Assembly: GCA_035048495.1 (NCBI GenBank)
Contig: CM068545.1
Coordinates: 19,626,741-19,690,740 of the forward strand
Source of the DNA: Euptelea pleiosperma
Lineage: Eukaryota; Streptophyta; Magnoliopsida; Ranunculales; Eupteleaceae
Reading direction: 5' to 3'
DNA length: 64,000 bases
Position numbers and translations under genes: made by a program. Positions 1 through 10,748 of this stretch are shown here, piece by piece. Each line of letters begins with the position of its first letter. The first letter of the stretch is position 1. The notes below the pieces were generated by a model. The model worked only from the letters and a program-made list of their open reading frames with translations, was not told where the DNA came from and made no database searches.

Positions 1-308
1 AACGCCCCAAGCATGTTTCCGTTAATACCATTTAAATACGTTTTAACGGTTTTGAAAAAATGGCCGTTAAAATCGTTTAAACGGCGGTTTAATTCTGGAA
101 AATTTTGTGAAAAAAAGGCCGTTAAATCCGTTTAATTTCCGTTAAATTTTTTTTTTTTTTAATTTTCAAATTTCAAAATTTGAATTTGAGCGCCATTTTT
201 TTCCGTTAAAACCGTTAAATTCTATTTTTGCCCCTATCCGTTTCAATCTGTTTTAACAGTAACGCCCCCAGTCCATTTAACCGTTAAAACGGCCTCCTTT
301 AAACCTTG
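1..308. mobile_element. Family A foldback element (hAT-like MITE), left end outside the window
   Basis: Right-hand part of a foldback element ending in TTTAAACCTTG at 298-308. Both arms are full of CCGTTAAA / TTTAACGG units, a subtype in which the usual central ATA of the family palindrome is AAA. The short motif GTAACGCCCCCAGTCC near the right end is shared with other copies. The element is followed by the 8 bp ATCTGAAC (309-316), which is also the target duplication of the next element. No coding capacity is visible. Confidence 0.8.
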
Positions 309-316
309 ATCTGAAC

Positions 317-697
317 CAAGGTTTAAAGGGGACTGTTATAACGGTATAACAGACCGGGGGCGTTACCATTTTTCCGTTATAAAGGGAAAAAATGCTCAGG
401 GGCAAAAATGGAAAAAAAGGGAAAATAACAGAAAAAATGAATTTTAAAATTTGAATTTCAAAAATGGAAAATAATGGAAAAAAAACAGAATATAACGGAA
501 AATAATGGAAAAAACGAAAATAACGGCCTTTTTTTCACACAATTTTCCAGAAAATAATGGTCGTTATAACGGAAAAATAATGAAAAATAACGGCCGTTAT
601 TTTGTGGGCGTTTTAACGGTCCATAATGTAACGGGGTAGGTCCGAATCCGTTATAACGGCCGTTATTTTCGTTATAACGGCTGTTTTTTAAACCTTG
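317..697. mobile_element. Family A foldback element (hAT-like MITE), complete with 8-bp TSD
   Basis: The element starts CAAGGTTTAAAGGGG and ends TTTTTTAAACCTTG. The perfect 8-bp direct repeat ATCTGAAC flanks it at 309-316 and 698-705. The 8-bp duplication and the terminal CAAGG are typical of the hAT superfamily. Inside are repeated CCGTTATAACGG palindromes and the arms are largely complementary, so the whole 381 bp could fold into a long hairpin. Open frames here have no protein features. Confidence 0.88.
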
Positions 698-1116
698 ATC
701 TGAACCACTCATCTTGACTTTTTCAAAACCCTACTTAACCTGAGTTAACATTTTACTTCTTTTTTTTTTTCAAAACCTAAGCCGAGTGGTAAATCTTTTT
801 TTAGGGAGGTTTTAGAGTTTTGTTTCGAAAAGAAAATTAATTAATAGAATATTAGTTTTAAAAAGAGATTTAAAATGTTATCTCGGATTAAGTAGGGGTT
901 TGAAAAAGTCAAGATGAGTGGGTCAGATTTACCACTCATCCTCTGCATCCAAAACACTCTGCATCTAAAAATTTTCCTGGTTTGGTTAGCGAAATGGGAG
1001 TTGTTGTAAGCCAGTAAACATTCAATGAACCCCATTTTCTTAGTCAAGTCTACCCTCTTTATCCTGCGCCTACAATACCCCATTTATAATTTTATACTAC
1101 TACCAAAACCTCTTCC

Positions 1117-1124
1117 CTATAAAA
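1117..1124 (+). promoter_or_regulatory. Probable TATA box of the pathogen-related gene
   Basis: CTATAAAA lies 57 bp upstream of the ATG at 1181, with a pyrimidine-rich leader between. The position fits a plant core promoter with a short 5' UTR. Placement is inferred from spacing and sequence only. Confidence 0.6.
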
Positions 1125-1127
1125 CTG

Positions 1128-1130
<3 letters not shown>

Positions 1131-1162
<32 letters not shown>
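1131..1162. repeat. (CT)16 microsatellite in the 5' leader
   Basis: Uninterrupted CT dinucleotides just upstream of the start codon at 1181. CT-rich leaders are common in plant 5' UTRs. Length is likely polymorphic. Confidence 0.95.
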
Positions 1163-1167
<5 letters not shown>

Positions 1168-1180
1168 AATCAACAACAAA

Positions 1181-3259
1181 ATGTCTGCTACTGGTGAAGG
1201 TTCAGGTAGCCTTGTAGGAGACAAGTATCGATCTTACATGCATGGAGATGAAGAGAAGAACACACAGTGGAGACATGGTGGCCCTCCGACCTATGATTCT
1301 GTAAACCAGCTCTTTGAAGAAGGCCGAACCAAGGTGGTGAAGAACCCACAAATCCTTCTTTCTATATATTATCTGCAGTTTATATCATAATTTGTTAAAA
1401 AGGAAAACAACCCTTTATACATTTTTTGGTGTGTACAGGTATGGCCTAAAGGATCATTAGAGGAGACGGTACAAAACGCCATTAAAACATGGGATATGGA
1501 GATTTCTCAAAAGGCACGCATCCAAGACTTCAAAACCATAAACCCAGAGAAGTTCAAGCTATTTGTTAATGGTAATTAATTAACTAACCCCACTTCCTCT
1601 CTCCTTCTTCTTTCCATCTAATTTCCGTTAAATATTAACGGTTTTGATAACAGGAAGAGAGGGGCTGTCAGGAGAAGAAATTCTTAAACTTGGGAGTTAC
1701 AACGCTTTATTGAAGACTTCTGTCCCTGAGGAGTTTCAATACTATAAAGCTGATCAAGAGAGCTTCGAATCATCTAATGACGCCTTCAGAACGACTTTTC
1801 CTCGTGGGTTTGCTTGGGAGGTGCTAAGCGTTTACTCTGGACCACCTTTGATAGCTTTCGAGTTTAGACACTGGGGTTTCATGGAGGGTCCTTTCAAAGG
1901 ACATGCTCCTACATGGGAGAAGGCTGAGTTCTATGGGTTTTGTGTTATGCAGGTATTATATAGTATATACTCTCTCTCTCTCTCTCTCTCTCATGGATCC
2001 AGGCCATATCCAATCACTGGGAAGCAGTGTTTTGGATGGTCCTAGTGCCAAATCACACAACTGAATGAACCTTCACCATCTGATCTATAGATTACAATAT
2101 TTTAAAAACCGAACCGATGACCAAATCGAAATTCTGACAAATTGGTCGACTATGGTTGGACAATGGTTCGAATCGTTCGATATGATCTGACCAGTTTGTG
2201 TTGATTAAATACTTTAAAAAAATGTCATTTAGAGAAATTAAAAATATATGAGATAATAAAGGAAAGAGGTCGGTAAAAAAAATGTGAAAAATTTGAAGTC
2301 GCAGCCTTTATTTTTCTTTCTCCAATGATATGTTCAAGATTAAAATTTAAGAATGAAGACTTTTTTTTAAGTAAATTTGTTTCTTATTTTGCATAGAAAT
2401 ATAACATAATATCGTGAAGATTTAGTTAGAATTTTGAAGAAATCCTCCTAAATTTGGAAACCATACTCACTTTTCTAAAATATTCTCTGTGAGAGTAGAT
2501 AAAATCCCCACATACGTGAGGATTCATGTTTCAAACCGTGCAAAAGAACCGGTTATGAATTGGTGGTTCAATCGATTTGAGGGTCGAACCATTGGTTTTG
2601 AAAAAACCATCAGTACTTCTCTTCAAACTTCAGGTTCATCATGAACAGGACCGATATTTTTTTAAAATCCGGTTGGAGTTAGGCGGACTGTGGCCAGTTT
2701 TTAAAACACTGGACTACACTTAGAAGTTTATTTTTATAGATAAAAAAATCATTTATTAAAGAACTTGGAAGCTGAGAAGGCCTACCAAGGCAAAAAAGCA
2801 GAACAAAACTACCCTTCTAACATCAGTAGGACTGCAACGAATCCAACAGGCCCAACCTGATGTTGGGCTCTGGTTGGGTTGGCCACTTCAGTATTCGGGT
2901 TGGGCTGACATATCAATGGGGATAAATTATGATTCTGAGCTGGTCATAGTACTGTATCTGGCCCATGAAGCCTTTTTCAGAGCCCAGACCCGGACAAACC
3001 AGCCTCGTTAAAGGCCCGGGTCTTGCCCGCTTACACCCCTAGCTAGCTAACTGTACATACCCATCAAGTTTATATGAGCTTGTTGTATATTGTTTGACAG
3101 GTTGATGAATCTCTAAGAGCTGAAGAGGTGGAGGTTTATTTCGACCCAGGTGAGCTTTTTGGTGGCCTACTGAAGGGACCACTTATCTCTGACTCACAAG
3201 ATCACAGTTCTTCAAATCCTTCCTCTACTAAAGCCTGCCCTTTCCATAAGGGAGGTTAA
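1181..3259 (+). CDS. Pathogen-related protein (SnoaL/NTF2-like family), 4 exons
   Basis: Exons are 1181-1333, 1439-1571, 1654-1952 and 3101-3259, with GT-AG introns whose phases join without a frameshift. The product is 247 residues, close to the ~240 of the barley pathogen-related protein family. Recognisable family stretches are RTKVWPKGSLEETVQNAIKT (about residues 49-68), KLFVNGREGLSGEEILKLGS, the RGFAWEVLSVYSGPPLIAFE core and the C-terminal VDESLRAEEVEVYFDP. No signal peptide or membrane segment is seen, so it is probably cytosolic. Members are induced by pathogens and have an NTF2-like fold, but no enzymatic reaction is established. Intron 3 (1953-3100) is swollen by a degenerate CACTG-ended MITE and GC-rich repeat debris. 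The stop codon lies inside a 43-bp tandem duplication. The start chosen is the first ATG after the CT leader. Confidence 0.93.
1971..1992. repeat. (TC)11 microsatellite in intron 3
   Basis: TC dinucleotides starting 18 bp after the exon 3 donor site. They may supply intronic pyrimidine tract but have no other visible role. Confidence 0.9.
2096..2711. mobile_element. Degenerate hAT-like MITE in intron 3 of the pathogen-related gene
   Basis: The right end reads TTTTTAAAACACTG, the same terminal sequence as the intact CACTG-ended element at 10749-11111. The left side contains ATTTTAAAAACCGAACCGAT. Inner segments rich in GAACC and GGTTC are partly complementary. No matching 8-bp target duplication could be found, so the left boundary is uncertain. 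Confidence 0.5.
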
Positions 3260-3300
3260 TCCTTCCTCTACTAAAGCATGCCCTTTCCATAAGGAAACCT
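3215..3300. repeat. 43-bp tandem duplication across the stop codon
   Basis: AATCCTTCCTCTACTAAAGC begins at 3215 and again at 3258, and the copies match for about 38 bp with one difference. The first copy codes the last residues (NPSSTKACPFHKGG), and the second starts inside the stop region and is untranslated. Confidence 0.9.
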
Positions 3301-3478
3301 CTGCATCTGCTTTTCAGTGTTATGTTATGTTTGGGATTTATGTTTATCTTTTCAGCAAAATAATTTATAATTTTGTCTTCTACTTTTTAGTTCTTTGGCA
3401 TGGGTGCCCTCTATAATTAGGGGGACTGAGATGTGGTAAATGCTTCTAATGGTTGGGAGATCAAATTATGTCATAGAC

Positions 3479-3862
3479 TAGGGTTGTCAAAGGGATACTC
3501 AAATTCGAATCCGAAAAAAAAATATTTGATATCCGAATCCGATGCGATATCTAACGGATATTCTAAATCAATATTTGAATTTGACTCCAATTAAATTATC
3601 AGATATCTGATATATATATATATATATAGTATATTCATATAATAAATATTATTATTATAATTATTTAATATGATAAATATAATATAATCTATTATATATA
3701 ATAAATATAATTATTAAATTATATACTGGATCGGATATTATCGAATCAATATACTGTCTGAATCTGTATCGAAAACTATTTGAATTTTAAAAAGATATCC
3801 GAATCTGATATCTGAAATTTTCGCATAATATCCGATTTTCCGACTATCTATTGACAGCCCTA
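3479..3862. mobile_element. hAT-like MITE with TAGGGNTGTCAA ends
   Basis: Starts TAGGGTTGTCAAAGGGATA and ends CTATCTATTGACAGCCCTA, so the termini are inverted repeats. The interior is made of ATCCGAAT / ATTCGGAT style repeats and a (TA)9 tract at 3610-3628. The ends resemble the plant hAT MITE group with TAGGGGTGTCAA termini. The flanking 8 bp do not match cleanly, so the superfamily call rests on the termini. Confidence 0.65.
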
Positions 3863-3960
3863 GCTAGCACAGTTGCGTAAGTCGATTAGGAGTAAGTTTT
3901 TGTTGTTCAGCACTTAGTAGCAAAGTCGGTGCTACGCATGCAGCTCTCCACGTGACATAG

Positions 3961-4190
3961 GTTTTTTTTTTTTTAAACTAAGGGTATCCAGGTCTCTTAG
4001 AGTACCCAACTAATCCCCCAGGACACGCTAGACCCCTCCACCTGTGCCAAGTGTTCTAGGAGAGTTTGATGTGGACTGAGCCACTTATTGTTACTCTTCC
4101 AGAGGGTGGCCCCAAGGAGAGTTGAACTCAGAACCTCTCGCGGAGTCCTAGCCATCAGCACTCAACCTTTGGGGTTACTAGATTGGATTC
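3961..4190 (-). mobile_element. tRNA-derived SINE, family 1
   Basis: On the minus strand a tRNA-like head (B-box-like GAGTTCAACTC region near 4105-4125) is followed by a body and an A-rich tail (T run 3961-3974 on +). Its 3' body (ACTCTAAGAGACCTGGATAC on minus) aligns with the SINE at 18060-18222. Non-coding; it would be mobilised by a LINE. Confidence 0.6.
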
Positions 4191-4234
4191 ATTTAATGTG
4201 AACCGACTACAAAACCATTTTCTTCCTTAAAAGA

Positions 4235-4615
4235 GTCGTTACGTACAAGGTTTACCTGACGCCATTTGGCGTCAGGTAGAGCTATTTTGTTACTCACCTC
4301 TGCCCTCCAGACCCATGGACCCGCATGGATGTTTAGCCCACCACTTGGTAGATATTCATACCAAACAATTAGCTTGTTTGATGATTTCTAACCATTGGAT
4401 TTAATACCCAAAAAATGGTTGAATCCGATGGCTAGAGTCACACCTTAAAAAGTGCTAAAATCTAATGGCTAGAAATTACCAATCATGGTGATTTTTGGGG
4501 TGCCTATCCACCAAGGGGAGGGCTAAAGAACATCCATGCGGGTCAGTTGGCCTAGAGGGCAGCGGGAGTAACAAAAACCATTCTACCTGATGCCATTTGG
4601 CGTCAAGTCTACATG
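4235..4615. repeat. Foldback repeat with ACCTGACGCCATTTGGCGTC ends
   Basis: Complementary arms begin with a palindromic GACGCCATTTGGCGTC motif on each side and continue with GTTACTCACCTCTGCCCTCC on the left and its complement on the right. A related foldback lies at 36400-36850 (GTTACTC...CTGCCCTCTGG). Probably a MITE; no clean target duplication was identified. Confidence 0.5.
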
Positions 4616-5630
4616 GTTATATCGTTTCTGGCGCAATTATTCATCCAGAAGATACTCTAGGTAGGACCCATTCAATAGGGTCCCCGAATCATAACCACAA
4701 AGGTCGTTAAGATCACCACATATTCCTAGCAATCAAGCAAGAAAATTGAATATACTTCTTTTAAATCAAAATGGTGAATTGCAAACCACACCTATCAAAC
4801 TAACATGTAACTAGGCGTGTCAATGGGTAGCTGAAAATTCAAATCTGAATTCAAATAATCTGATATTATCTGAAAATTTTGGATATCAGATTCGGATTTA
4901 GATAATTTTTATTATTCGAATACTTTTCGAATATAGATTCAAATATTGATATATCCATTAGATTTATTATATATTTAAAAAATCCCGGGTTTGGAGACAC
5001 GTCCAACGAGTTAGAAGTTTGATGGGGAAATGGTAGTATCATATCAAACTATTCATACAAGAACAGAGATATTTTGTAATTTTTTGAGTTGGAACTCAGA
5101 GTAGCTAAGTTCCATTCTGTTCCATAACCACGTCATTATTTGGACATGCTCTTGCATCCACTCTCCGCAATTGCTAGAATTAATCCTCTATAGGTTTTTG
5201 AGAAGTACTTAAGTTTTCCCTTGGCAGTAAGAAAGACCATTGCAAATAATTCATACCATTCAATTTAAATAAGGTCACGTGAACTCCGAAACATTCGAAA
5301 GGGTAAGATAGACCAAATTTAAGAGATTTATTCTCCATGACCAACTAAAAAAAGGCAACCAAATAAACTCTTACACTAGTTTCCAGCCAATTTTGTAATA
5401 ATCTAGCACTATTCATGATTACTTAGATCACAAAACACAAACACGACAAGCAATGGGACGCTATATCTTCATAACCGACGACGACCACGGTTCATTCCAT
5501 GAAGAATTATCCAACCCGGATAATAATAAAAAAAACCTAAATTTGTCATAAATCTCCTTTTCTTTTAACACGTGCAAAAATAGATTCTTCAACATGGTAC
5601 ACTAGACATCAAAAGAGAGAAAAAAAGAAC
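4616..5630. other. AT-rich intergenic region, no gene seen
   Basis: No convincing exon. A short TAGGCGTGTCAATGGG fragment near 4813 looks like a broken end of the TAGGGGTGTCAA-type MITE, followed by ATTCGAAT-type repeats to about 4980. The remainder is unremarkable. Confidence 0.5.
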
Positions 5631-5687
5631 GGGAATTTTTGACATACCTCCCATACCCCCCCATGTTATCTCTAAAATTGGACCCCC

Positions 5688-5718
<31 letters not shown>

Positions 5719-6496
5719 ACACACACAATTTGAAAAAGCTGACATACCCCCCCTATGACTTGGTCCACTATCATTTGACCAGTGTTGACCGGAGTTGACT
5801 ACCAATTTTTTTATTAAATGGCAAAAATGCCCTTGTCTTCAACCTTGAAACAAGGGTTTGGGCAAAAACCCAATCCCCAAATCAAACGGTTGTGATGGAC
5901 GGCCAGCCAAGAGATTTCAATGGGTTGGCCACCCATCACCGGCGACCAACCAACCGGAGTCTCATGGTCAGCCGGCCACCACTCCGGCAATAATTTAAAA
6001 CCCAAGGTATAATAATAAAAAAAATATAAATAAATAAATAAATAAAACAGCATAAAATTTTAGTTTTAAAATTTTAATTAACATAAATGAAAAATGAGAC
6101 AAAGCAATTTATATTTTAAGCTTTTGAGATGTTGATTTTAGAAAGATGGGTTCTCTCAATTTTAAAATATTCCTTCATGAGTTTTATCTATTTCTTGGGG
6201 GGTTTTTTCTTCTCAATTTTTGTTTAATTTATCAAAAAATCAAAAAAAAGATCTAAAGTTTACCAACATGGGTTTTAATTTTTATTTTCAATTTCATCTT
6301 TTCATGTTTGATTTGGGGTTTGGGTTTTGGCCTAAACCCAAACCCTTGTTCTAAAGTTGAAGACAAGGGCACTTTCATCCTTAAATTAAAATTTTGGTAG
6401 TCAACTCGGGTCAACACTGGTCAAATGACAGTGGACCGAGTCATAGGGGGGTATGTCAGCTTTTTCACGGGGGGGGTGGTTATGTCAAAAATTCCC
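5631..6496. mobile_element. 866-bp foldback element with GGGAATTTTTGACATA ends
   Basis: The left end GGGAATTTTTGACATACC mirrors the right end GGTTATGTCAAAAATTCCC. The arms also share a GACATACCCCCCTATGACT segment and an ACCAGTGTTGACC segment in inverted order. The left arm has a run of 22 C (5683-5704) followed by about 12 AC units. A partial copy of one arm lies at 28166-28260. The middle contains low-complexity AT sequence and no coding exon. Confidence 0.65.
5683..5727. repeat. (C)22-(AC)n microsatellite
   Basis: A run of 22 C at 5683-5704 continues into about twelve AC units. Sequencing across such a run is error-prone, so exact length is unreliable. Confidence 0.95.
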
Positions 6497-6499
6497 AAT

Positions 6500-6960
6500 A
6501 AATGAAGTAAAAAATTAGAGATTGATAAGAAGACATCAATTAACCCACCCAAGACTTCTAAGTTGTATATTGGCTCGGACCAATTTTTTGTTGTGAAAAT
6601 TGTTGTCAAGGTCGGGATCGAGGGACAACAATTTTCACAACAATTTTTGCATACCCACTTAGAAGTTGAATCAATGGCTGAATCTCCTCACCATATAGAT
6701 CACTCCTACAAAAAATCAGTCCATTTTGAAATTTCTAACCCCATCAAATATAGTGTTCAAGTTAACGGTAAAAATAGACGGTCAATAATACTTCAACTTC
6801 TAAACCAGTCTATGAATATCAGAATGATTTGAATTTTTGTGAGGATGATCTCCTCACCATAGAGACCATCCTCACCAAAAATCATCCCATTCCAAGACTT
6901 CTAAGTTATATATTGGCCCGTGCCAATTTTTTTTTGTGAAAAGTCACCATAGGGCCTATC
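6500..6960. repeat. Rearranged family C MITE fragments
   Basis: Contains motifs shared with intact family C elements (GGTGAGGATGATCTC and complement, AACCAGTCTATGAATATCAG) but in scrambled order, with the phrase AGACTTCTAAGTT repeated near 6553 and 6894. Boundaries and target duplications are not resolved. Confidence 0.4.
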
Positions 6961-7319
6961 TCAGCCATTATACACATAGGCAGTCCCAAGCCCATCATGA
7001 TCCATTATAGACAACATTTAGGCCAAGCCTATTTCATTTATCCAACAGGCTTAAAATCATATCAGAGCCATTGGACATATCAATGCAAGCAGACCCTTAG
7101 GGCCAAGCCTTAAAGCCCATTAAAATCCCCAAATTAAGGCCTACTCTATTGGTCAACATCTGTTGATTATGGGGCCCGGAGCAATATATGGTAGTTAGGG
7201 GCCTTATGGCATGCCATAGGTAGGGGTGTCAATCCGGCCCTCTTGTAAGGGGGCCCGGCACTACCCTACCATTTTGAAAGACCTAAAAAGAGGGCTTTGA
7301 AATAAATTTAAAGCCCTTA

Positions 7320-8175
7320 GGGCCTTTGGCACTCAAACGGTATAACGGACTGGGGCGTTACCGTTTTTTCCATTATAACGGCTGTCATAACGGATTGTAA
7401 CGCACAGAGGGAGAAATGGGAAAATAACATAAATAACAAAAAATACCAGTGTTGAAATTTAAATTTTGAATAAATTGTGGTCAAATGAGGCGGATTGAGT
7501 GGCTAAAATCTAACCGTCCACATTAGATCGATGGATTTGATCTCAACCACTCTTTATCTAACCGCCCACATTAGATGGATGGATAAGATAAGATAATACA
7601 ACTGAGTTGTCTTGATATATGCGTGGGTGGCCTGTGCCCGCGACACTTTCCGACAAAATGTTTGTCAAAATCGGGCGGGAGTTAATCTCAGCCATTGATA
7701 CGAAGCATAGTGGATCTCAGCCACTCATTATTGAAGCCATATAACATAAGAGGGGTATAAGAAAACTATTAAATTTCCGTTAAATTCTATTTTTTTTTTT
7801 AAATTTTAAAATTTGAATTTCAGCACCACTTTTTTCCGTTAAAATCATTAAAATCTATTTTTTTTTCCATTTTGTGCCCCTGGCCGTTTCAATCCGTTTT
7901 AATGGTAACACCCCTCTCGAGACATAAAAAAAAGTGGGGCTCCTGAGCCTGACCCTTAGGCTATATGTAAATCCAACCCATTTCATTCCTTATATGTAGG
8001 TAAATAGTAGGTGACCCGCGTCCACGGCACTCATCGACAAAGCGTTTGTCAAAATTGGGTGTGAGTGGCTGAGATCCACTATCCATTTGGTGTGATAAGA
8101 TCCCGGCCATCCTTTATGAAGCCGGATAAGAGGGGGAGACAACCGTCCTGTTTTGTTATATAGATGACCCACCTC
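7320..8175. repeat. Composite dispersed repeat (copy 1)
   Basis: The order is: family A-like block (GGTATAACGGACTGGGGCGTT at about 7338), a GGTCAAATGAGGCGGATTGA block, a GGCCTGTGCCCGCGACAC block, a second family A-like block in the AAA subtype (7760-7925), and a second GTGACCCGCGTCCACGGC block ending CCTGTTTTGTTATATAG. The same blocks recur at 26735-27560. No protein-coding content is seen. The class is unclear and may be a non-autonomous element with nested family A pieces. Confidence 0.6.
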
Positions 8176-8310
8176 AAAATGCAACAAACAATAATCCAAT
8201 GGCTAGATAATTAGATTAGAGAATATTCCAAAAGTCCTATATTGATGATGGGCCCTTGAATTATATGATGCCCTTGGGGTCAAGCACTGCGTAGGAAAAT
8301 TCATTTTCGG

Positions 8311-8715
8311 GAGTAAAACTTGTGTCACAAGATGTTGTGAGGGAACACGGTCACAGCACTCAATTCGAGACACATGGCACACGATCAGAGGTCTTTGACC
8401 GTATGGATGTTTGTCCAGTCCCTCGGTGGACCTACAAACCAAAAATCAGCCTGATTAGTGATTAAAACCTTTGGGTTTTTGCACCCAAATAACGCTCAAT
8501 AATGCTCAAATTCCTACTGTAAAAATCAACCCATGAAAATAACTTCAATAGAATCAGTTAGAAATCACTAACCAAGCTGATTTTTTGTGTACCGGTCCAC
8601 CGAGGGACTGCCCAAACATCCATACAGTCATCGTCCTCTAATAGTATACCACGTGGCTCATATTGAGTGCTGTGACCGTGTTCAGTCACAACATCTTGTG
8701 ACACAAGTTTTACTC
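8311..8715. mobile_element. Mutator-like MITE, family B variant with 30-bp TIRs and 9-bp TSD
   Basis: The termini GAGTAAAACTTGTGTCACAA and its reverse complement extend to about 30 perfectly matched bp. The perfect 9-bp direct repeat CATTTTCGG flanks the element at 8302-8310 and 8716-8724. Nine-bp duplications with long TIRs are the hallmark of Mutator-like elements. The interior matches other family B copies (GACCGTATGGATGTTTG, AAAAATCAGCCTGATTAGTG). A G-box CACGTG lies in the right arm at 8650-8655. Confidence 0.88.
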
Positions 8716-9155
8716 CATTTTCGGTGCATAAGTCAACCTAGGGTTGGACCAAAGAATCCTAGCCTGGATCAGTGGTCTGTAAGAGTGCGCTAAACTTTTT
8801 GTTATTGTGATAATTAGCATGTTATGCATGTAGTGGCGGAGCCAAATGGCAGCAAACAATGACCAACCAACGGTGTTAATAATTGCCATAGAAAAGGGGC
8901 CATTAAAGCCTATCAACTTTTTAAATTATTCTCCAGGCTGCATGGCATACTCTTAGTGACCACTCATCGGATGGATGTTTGGTCCATCTCCTCCAAAAAT
9001 CAACCAAATTAGTGATGTCTAACCGTTGGATGCCACTCTTTTTCATGACAATATATCTAACGGTTAGAGCAGCCAAAGCTTATGAAATATTGACAATTTT
9101 TTTGTCTTATAAAATGAATTTTCATGTTCAAAATTGAATAATCCCATATGAGAAT

Positions 9156-9504
9156 GGGTTGGGATCGGGGGGATAATTTTTGACAACCAGTTGGCGGACC
9201 CCACGTAGAAGAAGAATGAATGGCTGATTTTTGGTGAGGATGATCTCTATGGTGAGGAGATCATCGTCACAAAAATTCAAATCATTCCGATATTCGTAGA
9301 CTGGTTTAGAAGTTGAAGAATTATGGACTGTCTTTTTTTCTGTGGAACTTGAAAATCACATTTGATGGGGTTAGAAATTTCAGAATGGGCTGATTTTTTT
9401 TATGGGGTGATCTATATGGTGAGGAGATCATCCTCACCAAAAATCAGCCATTGATTCATCTTCTTTGTGGGTCCGCCAAAATGGTTGTCCCCCGATCCTG
9501 ACCC
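9156..9504. mobile_element. Mutator-like MITE, family C
   Basis: Starts GGGTTGGGATCGGGGGG and ends CCCCCGATCCTGACCC. Flanking 9-mers TATGAGAAT (9147-9155) and TTGGAGAAT (9505-9513) match at 7 of 9. The inner arms carry the family motif GGTGAGGATGATCTCTATGG and complement, and TAGACTGGTTTAGAAGTTGA. Confidence 0.75.
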
Positions 9505-9513
9505 TTGGAGAAT

Positions 9514-10740
9514 TTACTAATTTCCAGCCAAAGCTTGTCTCATTATTGGCTGGGCTACCCATGTAGTTGGCCTCGCTTCCAATGGGATAAGCATGGGGCA
9601 GCGACATTAAAGATCTAACAACCGGTTTGTTAGTTTTTTTTTTTTTTTTTTTACAGTTGTGATAATGTTCGTAATGGTATTTTGCATTCTTCAATCGAAG
9701 GCATAACTTAAATACTTGTATACGTTTCTTCCGTATAATCAATTTCTCCCGTCTTCGAATCATTTTCTTCTTTTGTTTCTCCCTTCTTATCTGTGTATTT
9801 GAAGGAAAAAAGGGGATTTACAGTGCAGGCTCCTCTGCTATTAGAGGATTCCTTCCTTTTGGTTGCTTAGGGAGCTCATCGAAATCATAGATGCAACTGC
9901 TCCTCTGCCTAATTTGAAAAACCAGAAGCTGACATACCTTCCACTGTCATTTGACCACTGTCGACCACTGTTAAATCGTAAGAATTCGAACAAAACCAAT
10001 AAGCAAACTTAACTCATTCAAACAGAATTATATAAAAGAAACTGATATCAAAGATCAATGAAAGAGAAAAGATGAAGAGAATGTAAGAGAGACTGATTTC
10101 TGGAGTGAGGGAGAAGCAGAGCGGTATCTCTCCTGAAGCAGTACATCTATTTCTTTCCAACCTGTTTCTACAAATCTGGTAATCTTCCATTCAATGATCC
10201 TCCCTGAGACACCATTTTTGTTTGAACCTCAAAATTTCGGACAATTTCAGTTGAGGACAGATTGGAGATCTTGCGGGTCTTATTAGAACTCCTTGCCGGT
10301 TGATAGAAGGAGAGAAACTGGGATTTAAGATAGGGTGTGTGTGTGTGTGTGTGTGTTTTGGTTGGGGAACTAGGCCTGGACTAAGGCTTGCGTTTAACCA
10401 GTCACCGAGCCAAAAACACTTCATGGGAAACCTAACCCAAAATTTTTTTATAAGCCCAAGCTTAAACTGATCTCAAGTAGCTGAGGGAATGAGAATGAGC
10501 TATATCTGGTAAAGATTTTGCTGAAGAATCGAATCTTGGAGAGGATGACCATCATTTCTTCTACGGATATTTCAGCAGTAACAGATCTAAAGAAGCAAAT
10601 GGAGGTAAGGGAGCAGTTACTAACTTACTAATGCTTCCTCCCTAGTGATGGGGAGGGTCAGACCCGTAATGAAACCGATACAAACCCATTGGAAATTTAC
10701 GACATGATCCTAACATAAATGGTCGGATAGTATCAAAGCA
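9514..10740. other. Intergenic region with no clear gene
   Basis: Holds a poly-T run near 9632-9652, a (GT)11 microsatellite at 10335-10357 and a short piece resembling one arm of the 5631-6496 foldback (about 9920-9965). A 100-bp stretch before a GTAAGG at 10604 has an open frame but no recognisable protein, so it is not called as an exon. Confidence 0.45.
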
Positions 10741-10748
10741 GTTTGATC

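Noticed and set aside
458..712. Open frame on minus rich in NNGRYN repeats
   Set aside because: It lies entirely in a family A foldback and reflects translation of the CCGTTATAACGG units.
5589..5805. Two open frames with poly-Gly and Cys-Val repeats
   Set aside because: They translate the poly-C/(AC)n microsatellite in a foldback element.
10500..10610. Possible exon ending at GTAAGG
   Set aside because: Open but short, with no recognisable protein and no partner exon.
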